Origin: CAVQBJ01 sp963710725
Lineage (GTDB): Bacteria; Actinomycetota; Thermoleophilia; Solirubrobacterales; Solirubrobacteraceae
Assembly (NCBI GenBank): GCA_963710725.1
Contig: CAVQBJ010000001.1
Coordinates: forward strand, 372,001 to 436,000
Reading direction: 5' to 3'
DNA: 64,000 nucleotides
Shown one piece after another: positions 25,685-33,777 of this stretch. Position 1 is the stretch's first letter. Each line of letters opens with the position of its first letter. The position numbers and the translations under genes were made by a program. The notes below the pieces were generated by a model, which saw only the letters and a list, made by a program, of their open reading frames with translations, was not told the DNA's origin and made no database searches.

Positions 25685-27730
25685 ATGAGTGACGAGGACT
25701 CCGACCTCGCCGGCGCCGACGCGCTGCAGGGCCGCCCGCACGGGCCGTTCGCGCGTGTCGGCCGGCGCCTCTACCTGACCTATCGCTATCTCGGGCTGCG
25801 CGCCCTCGTCGTGCGGGTGCTCACCTTCCCGCTGCGCTTCACGCCGCTGCGGCGCTTCCTGCCCCGCGGCGAGGCGCCTGAGCTGCGCCGCGCGCGCCAC
25901 TGGTACCGCGAGCATGCGCGGCCGGTCACGGTGGTGATCCCGAGCTACCGCGACGCCGAGGACGTGGAGCGGCTCGTGCGCAGCATCCGCCGCACGACGC
26001 GCCGCGAGCTCGTGCGGATCGTCGTCGCCGACGACGCGAGCGGCGACGAGCACCTGATTCGCCTGCGCGCGATCGAGGGCATCACCGTGGTGGCCGGCGA
26101 GGAGAACCGGGGGTTCGCCGCGAACGTGAACCGCGGGCTGCGCGCGGCCGACGGCGAGCACGACGTCGTCGTGCTCAACTCCGACATGGAGGCCCGTCCG
26201 CACTGGCTCGCCTGCCTGCAGTACGCGGCCAGCGACGAGAAGGACCCGGTCGGGATCGTGGGCGCGAAGCTCCTCTACCCGGACGGGCGGATCCAGTTCG
26301 GCGGGACGATCCGCAACGCGCAGGCGCCCGAGTGGTTCGACCACCGCTATCGGGGCAAGCCCGCCTCGTGGGGCCCGGCGAACGTCAAGAGCGTCTCGCT
26401 CGCGGTCACCGGCGCCTGCCTGTACGTGCGGCGCGAGCTGATCGAGCGGGTGGGCCTGCTCGACGAGGAGTATCCGATGGCCTACGAGGACGTCGACTGG
26501 TGCCTGCGCTCGTGGCAGGCCGGGCTGCGCGTCCTCTACCAGCCGCACGCGACGCTCATCCACTACGAGTCGGCCACGCGCGGCAGCGAGGTGGGCGAGC
26601 GCGAGCGGGCGTCGCAACGGCACTTCTGGGCGCGCTGGGGCACCTTCTTCGACGAGCGCCCGGTGCGCACCGAGACCGGAGCGCTGCGCATCGTCTACGT
26701 CACCGAGGGCACCGGCGTCGGCGGCGGGCACCGCGACATCTTCGAGCACCTCAACGGTCTCATCGACCGTGGGCACGATGCGCGGCTGTACAGCCTCGGC
26801 GAGCAGCCCGACTGGTTCGATCTGCGCGCGCCGGTGCACACGTTCGAGGACTACGGCGAGCTCGTGCGCGCGCTCGCGCCGCTTGAGGCGATCAAGGTGG
26901 CGACCTGGTGGAACACCGCCGTGCCGGTGTGGCAGGCGAGCGTGCTGTCCGGCATCCCGGTGTACTTCGTGCAGGACATCGAGACGAGCTACTACCCCGA
27001 CGATGAGCTGACGCGCCACGCAGTGCTCGACTCCTACCGGCCTGAGTTCCGCTACATGACGATCTCGGGCTGGAACGGCGACCGCCTGCGCGAGCTCGGA
27101 CACGAGTCGGAGCTGATCCCACCGGGGATCGACCTCGAGATGTTCCGCCCCCGCCCCGAGCTGGCCCGCCGCGAGGACATGATCCTCTCACTCGGTCGCT
27201 CCAATCCGCTCAAGAACCTCCCGCTGACGGTCGCCGCCTGGCGCGCGCTTCCCGAGCCGCGGGCCCGGCTGTGTCTGTTCGGCATCGAGCCCGAGCTCGC
27301 CACCGAGCCCGGCATGCGCTACGTCGAGGCTCCTTCCGACGAGGAGGTGGCGCGACTGCTGAGCGAGGCGACGGTGTTCGTGCTCACCTCGACGCACGAG
27401 GGCTTCGCGCTCCCGCCGCTCGAGGCGATGGCGACCGGCGGGGCGGTGGTCTGCACCGACGCCCACGGGAACCGTGACTTCTGCCGCGACGGCGAGAACT
27501 GCCTGCTCTGCGAGTCCGACGCCGCCTCGGTGAGCGCCGCACTCGCACGCCTGCTGAGCGATCCCGAGCTGCGTGCGCGGCTCGGCGCCGCGGGGATCGA
27601 GACCGCGCGCCACTACGCGTGGCCACGGCGCATCGATGCGCTCGAGGCGTTCCTGGGCGAGGCGGCGCAGCCCCGGACGATCGAGCCCTCGACCGACGTC
27701 GTGCCCGAGCTGCGTCGCGCCGCGCGCTAG
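25685..27730 (+). CDS. Bidomain glycosyltransferase, GT2 plus GT4
   Basis: The 681-residue protein has a basic, possibly membrane-associated N-terminal 75 residues. A GT2 domain follows at about 80-330 (VTVVIPSYRDAEDVERLV, IVVADDASGDEHL, VVVLNSDMEARPHWLA, YPMAYEDVDWCLRSW). A GT4 domain occupies about 345-665 (IVYVTEGTGVGGGHRDIFEH, ILSLGRSNPLKNLPLT and the E-X7-E in STHEGFALPPLEAMATGG). Two linkages could be formed by one polypeptide. ATG 25685 is preferred; GTG 25679 would add two residues. It is divergent from the bidomain GT at 23437. Confidence 0.9.
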   Translation: MSDEDSDLAGADALQGRPHGPFARVGRRLYLTYRYLGLRALVVRVLTFPLRFTPLRRFLPRGEAPELRRARHWYREHARPVTVVIPSYRDAEDVERLVRSIRRTTRRELVRIVVADDASGDEHLIRLRAIEGITVVAGEENRGFAANVNRGLRAADGEHDVVVLNSDMEARPHWLACLQYAASDEKDPVGIVGAKLLYPDGRIQFGGTIRNAQAPEWFDHRYRGKPASWGPANVKSVSLAVTGACLYVRRELIERVGLLDEEYPMAYEDVDWCLRSWQAGLRVLYQPHATLIHYESATRGSEVGERERASQRHFWARWGTFFDERPVRTETGALRIVYVTEGTGVGGGHRDIFEHLNGLIDRGHDARLYSLGEQPDWFDLRAPVHTFEDYGELVRALAPLEAIKVATWWNTAVPVWQASVLSGIPVYFVQDIETSYYPDDELTRHAVLDSYRPEFRYMTISGWNGDRLRELGHESELIPPGIDLEMFRPRPELARREDMILSLGRSNPLKNLPLTVAAWRALPEPRARLCLFGIEPELATEPGMRYVEAPSDEEVARLLSEATVFVLTSTHEGFALPPLEAMATGGAVVCTDAHGNRDFCRDGENCLLCESDAASVSAALARLLSDPELRARLGAAGIETARHYAWPRRIDALEAFLGEAAQPRTIEPSTDVVPELRRAAR

Positions 27731-27736
27731 CCGGTT

Positions 27737-29989
27737 CTACTGCTGTCGGCGCCTGGTCAGCGCACGGCTCGCGCGAAACCCGGCTCCGGCGGCGCCGTAC
27801 AGCCTCCGGCTGAGCCCCGGGCGCTGGCCGAGCGCGAGCAGCGCCCGCTGCACGTCCTCGGGCAGCGAGCCGTGCGGACCGATGAGCTCGAGCGCGAAGC
27901 CGACCTCGGCGTGCAGATCGTCGTACATCTGCTGCGCGTGGACGCGCTCGCCGACCAGCCGGCGCACGAGTGCGTCATGGGCCTCGATCAGCTCGCGTCG
28001 CTCGAGCTCGCGCCGGACCGTGTCCTGGCTGACCGTCGCGGCGACGCGCACCGGGGCGACGACCGCCTCGCGATACACCTGGAGCGTCTGCGCTGCGCTG
28101 GCGCTCCACGTCACCGGCGCCGCGGCGGCGCGGATCGTCCGCACGTGCCGATCGCGCGCCGCGCGATTCTCGATCAGCTCGATCAGGCGGTCGGCGCTCG
28201 CGTCGGCGTCCCAGGGCACGATCGCGGCCGCGCTCTCGGGCAGCACCTCGGCGAGCGAGCTCTGCGCCGCGAACGCGCATGGCACGCCGTAGGCCGCGCA
28301 CTCGAACGGCACCAGCCCGAAGCCCTCGTAGGTCGTCGGGTACAGCACCGCGGCGGCGTTGCCGAGCAGCCAGCTCTTCTCCTCCTCGGTGATCGCGCCG
28401 AGGTCGAGGATCCGCTCGGCGAGGGATTCGTGGCGCGCGAGGTAGGCCCGCTCGTCGTCGCGCGAGGAGCCGTGCGGGACGTGGGCGCCGGCGAAGGCGA
28501 GCCGCCCCGGCCAGGCGTGGCGCTCGAGCAGCGCCGCGAACAGGCGCAGCGCGAACTCGCGGTTCTTGTGGCGGAAGTCGGTGCCGAGGCAGAGCACGAA
28601 CGGTGCCTCGGCCGCATCGCCGGCGGCCAGACGGTCCGGCGGGTGGCCCGGGCTCGGGTGGACGTGGTCGACGCCGGGAGGCACGATCCGCACGCGCTCG
28701 GGCTCGGCGAGCTCATCGGCGAGCAGCTCGTCGCGCGTGTGCTCGGAGAACACGATGACCCGGTCGGCCGCGCCGAGCGCCTCGCGGCTCGCGCGCTGGA
28801 AGTCGATCCACGCCTCGGCGTCGGCGAAGTAGCCGGGGTTGCGGTAGGCGATGAGGTCGAGCTGGTTGAAGACGACGCGCTCGCCGAGGCGGAACGCGAA
28901 CCACAGATCGTCGGTCTGGAAGACCTGCTGCGGTCGGTGGAAGATCGTGGTCGCCGGTGTCGAGGCATCGATGTCGGCCACCGACAGCACCTCGGCGCTT
29001 GCGAGCGCTCCCAGCTCGCGCACCGTGTCCGGGCTCGTCTCCTCGCTCACCAGGACGCGCAGCCGCAGCTCGCCGGTGGCGTCGAGCGCCCGGATGAGCT
29101 GGAGGATGTGGACGTGGGTGCCGGTGACGGTGGCACCGAGCGAGCGCCCGTCGACCGTCACCGACAGGCGGCGCTGCGGCCCGCGCGCCGCCTCGAGCGC
29201 ACGCGGCAGGACCGGGGACGCCGGTGCGGCGTCGGAGTCTCGGAGGTAGGGATAGCGATCGAGCAGCCAGGCCGGCGGAGCGTCGGGAGTGCTCGTCAGT
29301 GCCCGGACGACGACGTCGTCGGCGGCGACGTGGCCGAGTCCACGCAGAACGCAGCGCTGCGCGAGGTCGATCGCGACGGCGTGCGCCGGCGCGAGGCGCT
29401 CGTCGAGCGGCCCGACGAGTTCGAGGGCGTCGCGGCGCAGGTAGACGCACGGGCCGAAGGCGCCGGCGAGTCGCGGCCGCAGGCGCAGCGTCTGCTCGAC
29501 CAGGCGGGCGGCGACGTCGTCGAGCAGGCCGAGGGCACCATCCTCGCCGGCGAGGGCGAGCGGGCCGCCGGTCAGCGTGAGCGCGCTCGCAGTGGCGAGA
29601 TTCGAGTCGGCGTGGGAGGCGTCGCGGAGGTGGTCGAGCCACCCTTGGGCGACGTGGCAGGGAGCGAGCAGCAGCGCGACGTCGGCGGGAGCGAGCAGGT
29701 CGAGGGCGGTGTTGAGCGCGCACGTCCCTGCGTCCGCGACGCCGCCCACCGATACGAGATCGTCCCTGCCCGACGGCGCGCCGACGTGCCAGAGGTCGGG
29801 GTGCTTGTCGAGCTCGGCGGGCGCTGCGGCGCCGGTCACCACGCAGGGGATCTCAGGCCTGGTGCGCCTCTGGACGGCGTCGATCGTCGAGGCCAGGGCG
29901 GTTGCGTCGGTGCCGGCGACGATCACGACGCACGCCTGCCCGCGGGCCACGGGAGGTCGATCCCTCTCGGTGAGCTCGCGCGCGCTCAC
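27737..29989 (-). CDS. Large glycosyltransferase: degenerate GT2-like domain plus GT4
   Basis: The product has 750 residues. The N-terminal 270 keep the GT2 outline (VVIVAGTDATALASTIDAV, AFGPCVYLRRDALELVGPL) but lack the usual Asp-rich metal site: where NND/NSD is expected it reads LLLAPCHVAQGWLD. That domain is probably non-catalytic. The middle (about 300-650) is a GT4 with TGTHVHILQLIRAL, LCLGTDFRHKNREFALRL and E-X7-E in PTTYEGFGLVPFECAAYG. The end is helical and basic. GTG 29989 overlaps the stop of a 15-codon upstream ORF (GTGA). The upstream open frame to 30112 has no domain content. Confidence 0.85.
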   Translation of the reverse strand: MSARELTERDRPPVARGQACVVIVAGTDATALASTIDAVQRRTRPEIPCVVTGAAAPAELDKHPDLWHVGAPSGRDDLVSVGGVADAGTCALNTALDLLAPADVALLLAPCHVAQGWLDHLRDASHADSNLATASALTLTGGPLALAGEDGALGLLDDVAARLVEQTLRLRPRLAGAFGPCVYLRRDALELVGPLDERLAPAHAVAIDLAQRCVLRGLGHVAADDVVVRALTSTPDAPPAWLLDRYPYLRDSDAAPASPVLPRALEAARGPQRRLSVTVDGRSLGATVTGTHVHILQLIRALDATGELRLRVLVSEETSPDTVRELGALASAEVLSVADIDASTPATTIFHRPQQVFQTDDLWFAFRLGERVVFNQLDLIAYRNPGYFADAEAWIDFQRASREALGAADRVIVFSEHTRDELLADELAEPERVRIVPPGVDHVHPSPGHPPDRLAAGDAAEAPFVLCLGTDFRHKNREFALRLFAALLERHAWPGRLAFAGAHVPHGSSRDDERAYLARHESLAERILDLGAITEEEKSWLLGNAAAVLYPTTYEGFGLVPFECAAYGVPCAFAAQSSLAEVLPESAAAIVPWDADASADRLIELIENRAARDRHVRTIRAAAAPVTWSASAAQTLQVYREAVVAPVRVAATVSQDTVRRELERRELIEAHDALVRRLVGERVHAQQMYDDLHAEVGFALELIGPHGSLPEDVQRALLALGQRPGLSRRLYGAAGAGFRASRALTRRRQQ

Positions 29990-30033
29990 CCGACGTCCCG
30001 GTCCTCGCTGCTGGCGTCGCCGGCCTCGTTCAT
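29986..30033 (-). CDS. Candidate 15-residue upstream ORF (leader peptide)
   Basis: ATG 30033 encodes MNEAGDASSEDRDVG, and its TGA overlaps the GTG 29989 of the large GT. A TAGACT box lies 11 nt before the ATG. It may serve only to load ribosomes for coupled translation. No homology is claimed. Confidence 0.4.
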   Translation of the reverse strand: MNEAGDASSEDRDVG

Positions 30034-30044
30034 CGAGGCTGGCC

Positions 30045-30050
30045 AGTCTA
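30045..30050 (-). promoter_or_regulatory. Putative -10 box, minus direction
   Basis: TAGACT on the minus strand, 11 nt before ATG 30033. It overlaps the plus-strand box by two bases, forming a very compact divergent promoter. Confidence 0.5.
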
Positions 30051-30054
30051 GAGT
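30049..30054 (+). promoter_or_regulatory. Putative -10 box, plus direction
   Basis: TAGAGT, 7 nt before GTG 30062 of a 12-codon upstream ORF, which fits a leaderless transcript. Confidence 0.5.
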
Positions 30055-30061
30055 ACGTCCC

Positions 30062-30100
30062 GTGCGGCGCTGCGCGTGGCGACCCGCACCCGTCGCGTAA
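30062..30100 (+). CDS. Candidate 12-residue leaderless upstream ORF
   Basis: GTG 30062 encodes VRRCAWRPAPVA, and its TAA shares one base with ATG 30100 of the coiled-coil gene (TAATG). The GTG lies 7 nt after a TAGAGT box. It is probably a coupling uORF. Confidence 0.4.
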   Translation: MRRCAWRPAPVA

Positions 30101-30483
30101 TGCCCAAGGCAATCGACACGACTCAGCTCGACCGCGTGGAGGCGGTGCTCGTGCGCGGGCCGGTCCCGCTCCCGGCGCAGAGCGCCGGCCAGCGATTGCG
30201 CCGCGCGTTCCGCGGCGCGCTGCTGCGCCTCACCCGTCCGTTCGCGCGCTACGAGCGCGAGGTCGACGTCGCGCTGCTCGACGCGCTGCGCCGCCAGCAC
30301 GTCGAGCTCGAGGGTCTGCGCAAGCGCCACGCGGAGCGCCTCGACCGCCTCGAGCAGCTGAGCGAGGAGATCATCATCGCGACGCAGTCGCTGCACCGTC
30401 TCTGCCAGGAGGCGGGGACCGACGACGCCGCGGTCGCCCCCGTGGCTCAGGCGAAGTCGACGAGGCCCGTGCCCGACCAGTGA
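30100..30483 (+). CDS. Small basic coiled-coil protein of unknown function
   Basis: The 127-residue product has a basic N-terminal half (RLRRAFRGALLRLTRPFARY) and a heptad-like helix from about residue 55 to 110 (LLDALRRQHVELEGLRKRHA, RLDRLEQLSEEIIIATQSL). It has no catalytic motif. It resembles the linker segments of the large GTs and the coiled-coil protein at 22845, hinting at a shared scaffold role. ATG 30100 is preferred over in-frame GTG 30076 because of the uORF overlap. Its 3' end overlaps the convergent methyltransferase by 37 bp. Confidence 0.68.
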   Translation: MPKAIDTTQLDRVEAVLVRGPVPLPAQSAGQRLRRAFRGALLRLTRPFARYEREVDVALLDALRRQHVELEGLRKRHAERLDRLEQLSEEIIIATQSLHRLCQEAGTDDAAVAPVAQAKSTRPVPDQ

Positions 30484-31163
30484 CCGAACGAGGTCAGGTC
30501 GAGCTTCGGCCGCTCGATGTCGCGCCAGATCGCGAGCATGTTCCATACGCGGATGTCGTCGAACATCACGATCGGACCCTGCGCGAGGCCGACCTCCGCG
30601 AACGCACGTAGGAAGTCGCGCTCCTGCTGTCCGTCCTTCGCGGCGTCGGCGAAGATGAAGTCGGCGGAGGCGAGGACATCGGCGTTGGCTCGCCACCCCT
30701 CCCGGGTGGACAGGTCGTCGAGGCGCTGCTCCAGACGCCCGTCGGCGAAGTCCTCGTCACGCAGGACGGCCCCCGGGTAGTCGTGCCAGTCGACCAGGTC
30801 GTAGGTGATGATCCGGCCATCCTCGGGGAGCGCCGCCCTCATGGCGAGCGACGACATGCCCGTGGCGGTGCCGATCTCCACGACCGTGGTGGGGCGCAGC
30901 GTGGCCACGAGACCGGTGAGCAGCTTGTAGTGCTCTCCGGGCCAGATCTCGACGAACTCGTCGGTCGTGCGGGCGGCCAGCCCCGCGTGGTCGACCGTCC
31001 GGGCGTGGGTCACGGCGGCGATCGCGACGTCGATCAGCCGGTCCGAGCAACGACCGTGGACCGGTGCGAGCAGCGAGGGCTCGACGTGACGGTCGGAGAT
31101 CGGGCGGGGGCCGCTCAGCGCGAGTCGATGCCCGGCGGCGCGGATGGCGGTGGAGACGTTCAT
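30447..31163 (-). CDS. Class I SAM O-methyltransferase
   Basis: This 238-residue methyltransferase has motif I VVEIGTATGMSSLAMRAAL, an acidic loop ITYDLVDWHDYPGA and ADFIFADAAKDGQQERDFLR, a pattern of the Methyltransf_24/macrocin-type O-methyltransferases. These often act on sugars using a metal held by Asp residues. A TAACAT box on the minus strand at 31194-31199 would give a short leader. Its acceptor is unknown; a hydroxyl of the glycan made by the neighbouring GTs is likely. Confidence 0.82.
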   Translation of the reverse strand: MNVSTAIRAAGHRLALSGPRPISDRHVEPSLLAPVHGRCSDRLIDVAIAAVTHARTVDHAGLAARTTDEFVEIWPGEHYKLLTGLVATLRPTTVVEIGTATGMSSLAMRAALPEDGRIITYDLVDWHDYPGAVLRDEDFADGRLEQRLDDLSTREGWRANADVLASADFIFADAAKDGQQERDFLRAFAEVGLAQGPIVMFDDIRVWNMLAIWRDIERPKLDLTSFGHWSGTGLVDFA

Positions 31164-31249
31164 CGTCTGAGCGAGCGCGGGCTCGGCCGGCGGATGTTAT
31201 CCGAGGGCGTCGCCCCGGATGCCTCGGTCGCCTCTGGAAGGATGTGGTG

Positions 31250-33760
31250 ATGCAGGTCGTCTCCCTCGCCACGCGCGCGACCCTTCCACAGGCCCGGGTG
31301 CTCGCGCGCTCCCTCGCTCGACACGAGCCCGACTGGCCGCTGCAGGTCGTCCTGGTCGGGCACGACGCCGGGGCGCGCGGCGATCGCGAGCCGTTCGCCC
31401 TGCGGCGCGCCGAGGACGAGCTCGACATCGACATCCGCGAGCTCATCTGCCGCTACGCCGAGGACGAGCTGATCGCGATCCTCGTTCCGCGACTGCTGCA
31501 GGCGCACGCTCGGGCGCACCGCGAGCCCGTCTTGCACCTGCCGCCGAGCGCCTGGGTGCTCGGCCGGCTGCAACCGTACGACGCGCAGCTGCGCTCGCAC
31601 GGCGTGCTGCTTGCGCCTCGATGCGCACGCGACCTTCCGGCGGACGGGCTGGAGCCGACGGCCAAGCGGCTCGCCGCGAGCGGACGTATCGCCGCGAACC
31701 TGATGGCCGTCGACGGCTCGCCCGCGGCCGACACCTTCCTGCGCTGGTGGTGCGCCCGACTCGACGAGCACTTCGGATCGCTCGATGGGCGCCGCGCGGG
31801 GGGGCGCGTCGAAGACCGCTTCTGGGCCTGGCGCTTCCTCGAGCTCGCGCCGGCCCGCTTCGGCGCGGCGACGCTCGCGGGGCCCGGGCTGTACCTCAGC
31901 CAGTGGAACCTGCACGAGCACGCGCTCACCGGGGAGGACGACCGCGTGCTCGTCGACGGACGCGAGACGGCACGGTTGCTCGACCTCCCCGGCTTCGAGC
32001 CTGGTCGCCCGTACCGGCTCGCGGCGACGGCGAGTCGCGCCCGGGTGAGCCGATCCCCGGCGCTTCGGCGTCTCACCGCGCGCTACGCCGCCGAGCTCGA
32101 CGACGCCGGCTGGCGCGATCTCGACGAGATGCGACGGCAGGTCGGCCGACGGCTCGCCAACGGTCTCGTGTTCGACGAGGCGATGTGGGCGCTCAGCGCG
32201 CAGGCGTACACGCTGGGCGAGGACTTCGGCGATCTGTTCACGCCCGAGGGCACGGACGCGTTCGTCGCCTGGCTGCACGGTCCCGCTCCGCGCGGCGCGC
32301 GCCACGGGGTCAACCGCTACGTCTTCCACCGCGTCGCGCGCGAGCGCCCCGACGTGCCGCGGACGTATCCCGACCTCGACGGTGCCGACGCCGCCGGCTA
32401 CGTCGCCTGGTGTCGCAGCTTCGGGCGCAGCGAGATGGAGCTGCCCGACGAGTTCCTGCCGCCGGGCGACGGCGCAGCGCCGGCTGAGCCGGTCGTCGCG
32501 GCGGCCCGCGTCCCGGACGGGGGCCGCCCGGCCGCTCGCGCAGGCGACGCCATCGCGGGCAACGGCGCCGCGCCGGCCACGTCCGAGGTGGCGGCGCCGA
32601 CGGCGTCCGGCGAGGCGAACGGGACCGCCCTCGGCGTGCGGGTGACGGGCTACCTGAGCCACACGCTCGGCCTCGGCTCGGCCGCCCGCGGCTACGCGAG
32701 CGCGCTCGCCGCCGCCGGGGTGCCCGTGACCACGGCCAGCGTGCCGCTGCATCACCTCGAGCTGCCGGTCGAGCTGGCCGCCGAATACGGCCGTCACCTC
32801 CACGACGACATCGTTCACGCGGGCGGACACGGCTATGAGCTGATCGCGGTCAACGCGGATGAGCTGCCGTCGTTCGTGGAGCGGCTCGGCGGCGACTACT
32901 TCCAGGGCCCGCGGATCGGCATCTGGGGCTGGGAGGTCAACCGCATCCCCGACCGCTGGCGGAGCGCCTTCGAGCTCATCGACGAGATCTGGGTGTACTC
33001 GCGCTTCATGGCCGAGAACATCGGTGCGGTCGCGCCGGTTCCGGTGACCGTGCTGCCGCCGCCGGTCTCGCCGCCCGTCCTGCGCGGCGCGCCGCTGCGC
33101 CTGGGCGTGCCGGACGGCTTCCTGTTCCTGTTCGTGTTCGACTACATGAGCACGACGCAGCGCAAGAACCCGGTCGGACTCGTCGAGGCGTTCCGCAGCG
33201 CGTTCAGTCCGCAGGACGGCGCCCACCTGCTCATCAAGACGATCAACGCGCCGCTGCGTCCGCTGGCCGAGGAGGAGCTCCTGTGGGCCTGCCACGGGCG
33301 CGAGGACATCCACGTCATCGATCGCTCGCTCACCGGGCCGGAGCGCGACGCGCTCATGGCGGCGTGCGACTGCTACGTGTCGCTGCATCGCTCGGAGGGG
33401 TTCGGACTGACCCTCGCCGAGGCGATGTCGATCGGCAAGCCGGTGATCGCGACCGGCTACTCGGGCAACGTCGACTTCATGACGGCCGAGAACAGCTATC
33501 TCGTGGACTACGAGATCGTGAGGGTCGGTCCGGACTGCGAGATCTACCCGGCCGACGGCGAATGGGCCGAGCCCGACGTCGAGCAGGCGGCGCGCCTCAT
33601 GCGCGGCGTCTACGACGACCCGGCGCAGGCGCACCGGCTCGCGCAGCAGGCGCAGCTCGACGTCGTCCGGCTGCTCTCGCCGGAGGCGACGGGACGGGCG
33701 ATGCGGGAGCGCCTGCTCGCGATGGGCGCGGAACGTCCGCTCGCCGCCTCGGCCACCTGA
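31250..33760 (+). CDS. Bidomain glycosyltransferase (N-terminal GT-A-like, C-terminal GT4)
   Basis: The product has 836 residues. The N-terminal 290 (VVSLATRATLPQARVLARSL, AANLMAVDGSPAADTFLRWW, YLSQWNLHEHALTG) look like the GT8-like domain that often precedes GT4 domains in actinobacterial glycan clusters. A DXD site is not evident. A helical insert and an Ala/Gly-rich linker (about 400-460) follow. The GT4 domain from about 463 starts VTGYLSHTLGLGSAARGYA and has FDYMSTTQRKNPVGLVEAF and E-X7-E in HRSEGFGLTLAEAMSIGKP. ATG 31250 follows a GGAAGG Shine-Dalgarno sequence, so this gene has a conventional leader. Confidence 0.85.
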   Translation: MQVVSLATRATLPQARVLARSLARHEPDWPLQVVLVGHDAGARGDREPFALRRAEDELDIDIRELICRYAEDELIAILVPRLLQAHARAHREPVLHLPPSAWVLGRLQPYDAQLRSHGVLLAPRCARDLPADGLEPTAKRLAASGRIAANLMAVDGSPAADTFLRWWCARLDEHFGSLDGRRAGGRVEDRFWAWRFLELAPARFGAATLAGPGLYLSQWNLHEHALTGEDDRVLVDGRETARLLDLPGFEPGRPYRLAATASRARVSRSPALRRLTARYAAELDDAGWRDLDEMRRQVGRRLANGLVFDEAMWALSAQAYTLGEDFGDLFTPEGTDAFVAWLHGPAPRGARHGVNRYVFHRVARERPDVPRTYPDLDGADAAGYVAWCRSFGRSEMELPDEFLPPGDGAAPAEPVVAAARVPDGGRPAARAGDAIAGNGAAPATSEVAAPTASGEANGTALGVRVTGYLSHTLGLGSAARGYASALAAAGVPVTTASVPLHHLELPVELAAEYGRHLHDDIVHAGGHGYELIAVNADELPSFVERLGGDYFQGPRIGIWGWEVNRIPDRWRSAFELIDEIWVYSRFMAENIGAVAPVPVTVLPPPVSPPVLRGAPLRLGVPDGFLFLFVFDYMSTTQRKNPVGLVEAFRSAFSPQDGAHLLIKTINAPLRPLAEEELLWACHGREDIHVIDRSLTGPERDALMAACDCYVSLHRSEGFGLTLAEAMSIGKPVIATGYSGNVDFMTAENSYLVDYEIVRVGPDCEIYPADGEWAEPDVEQAARLMRGVYDDPAQAHRLAQQAQLDVVRLLSPEATGRAMRERLLAMGAERPLAASAT

Positions 33761-33777
33761 GCGCTCACCGGCGGACC

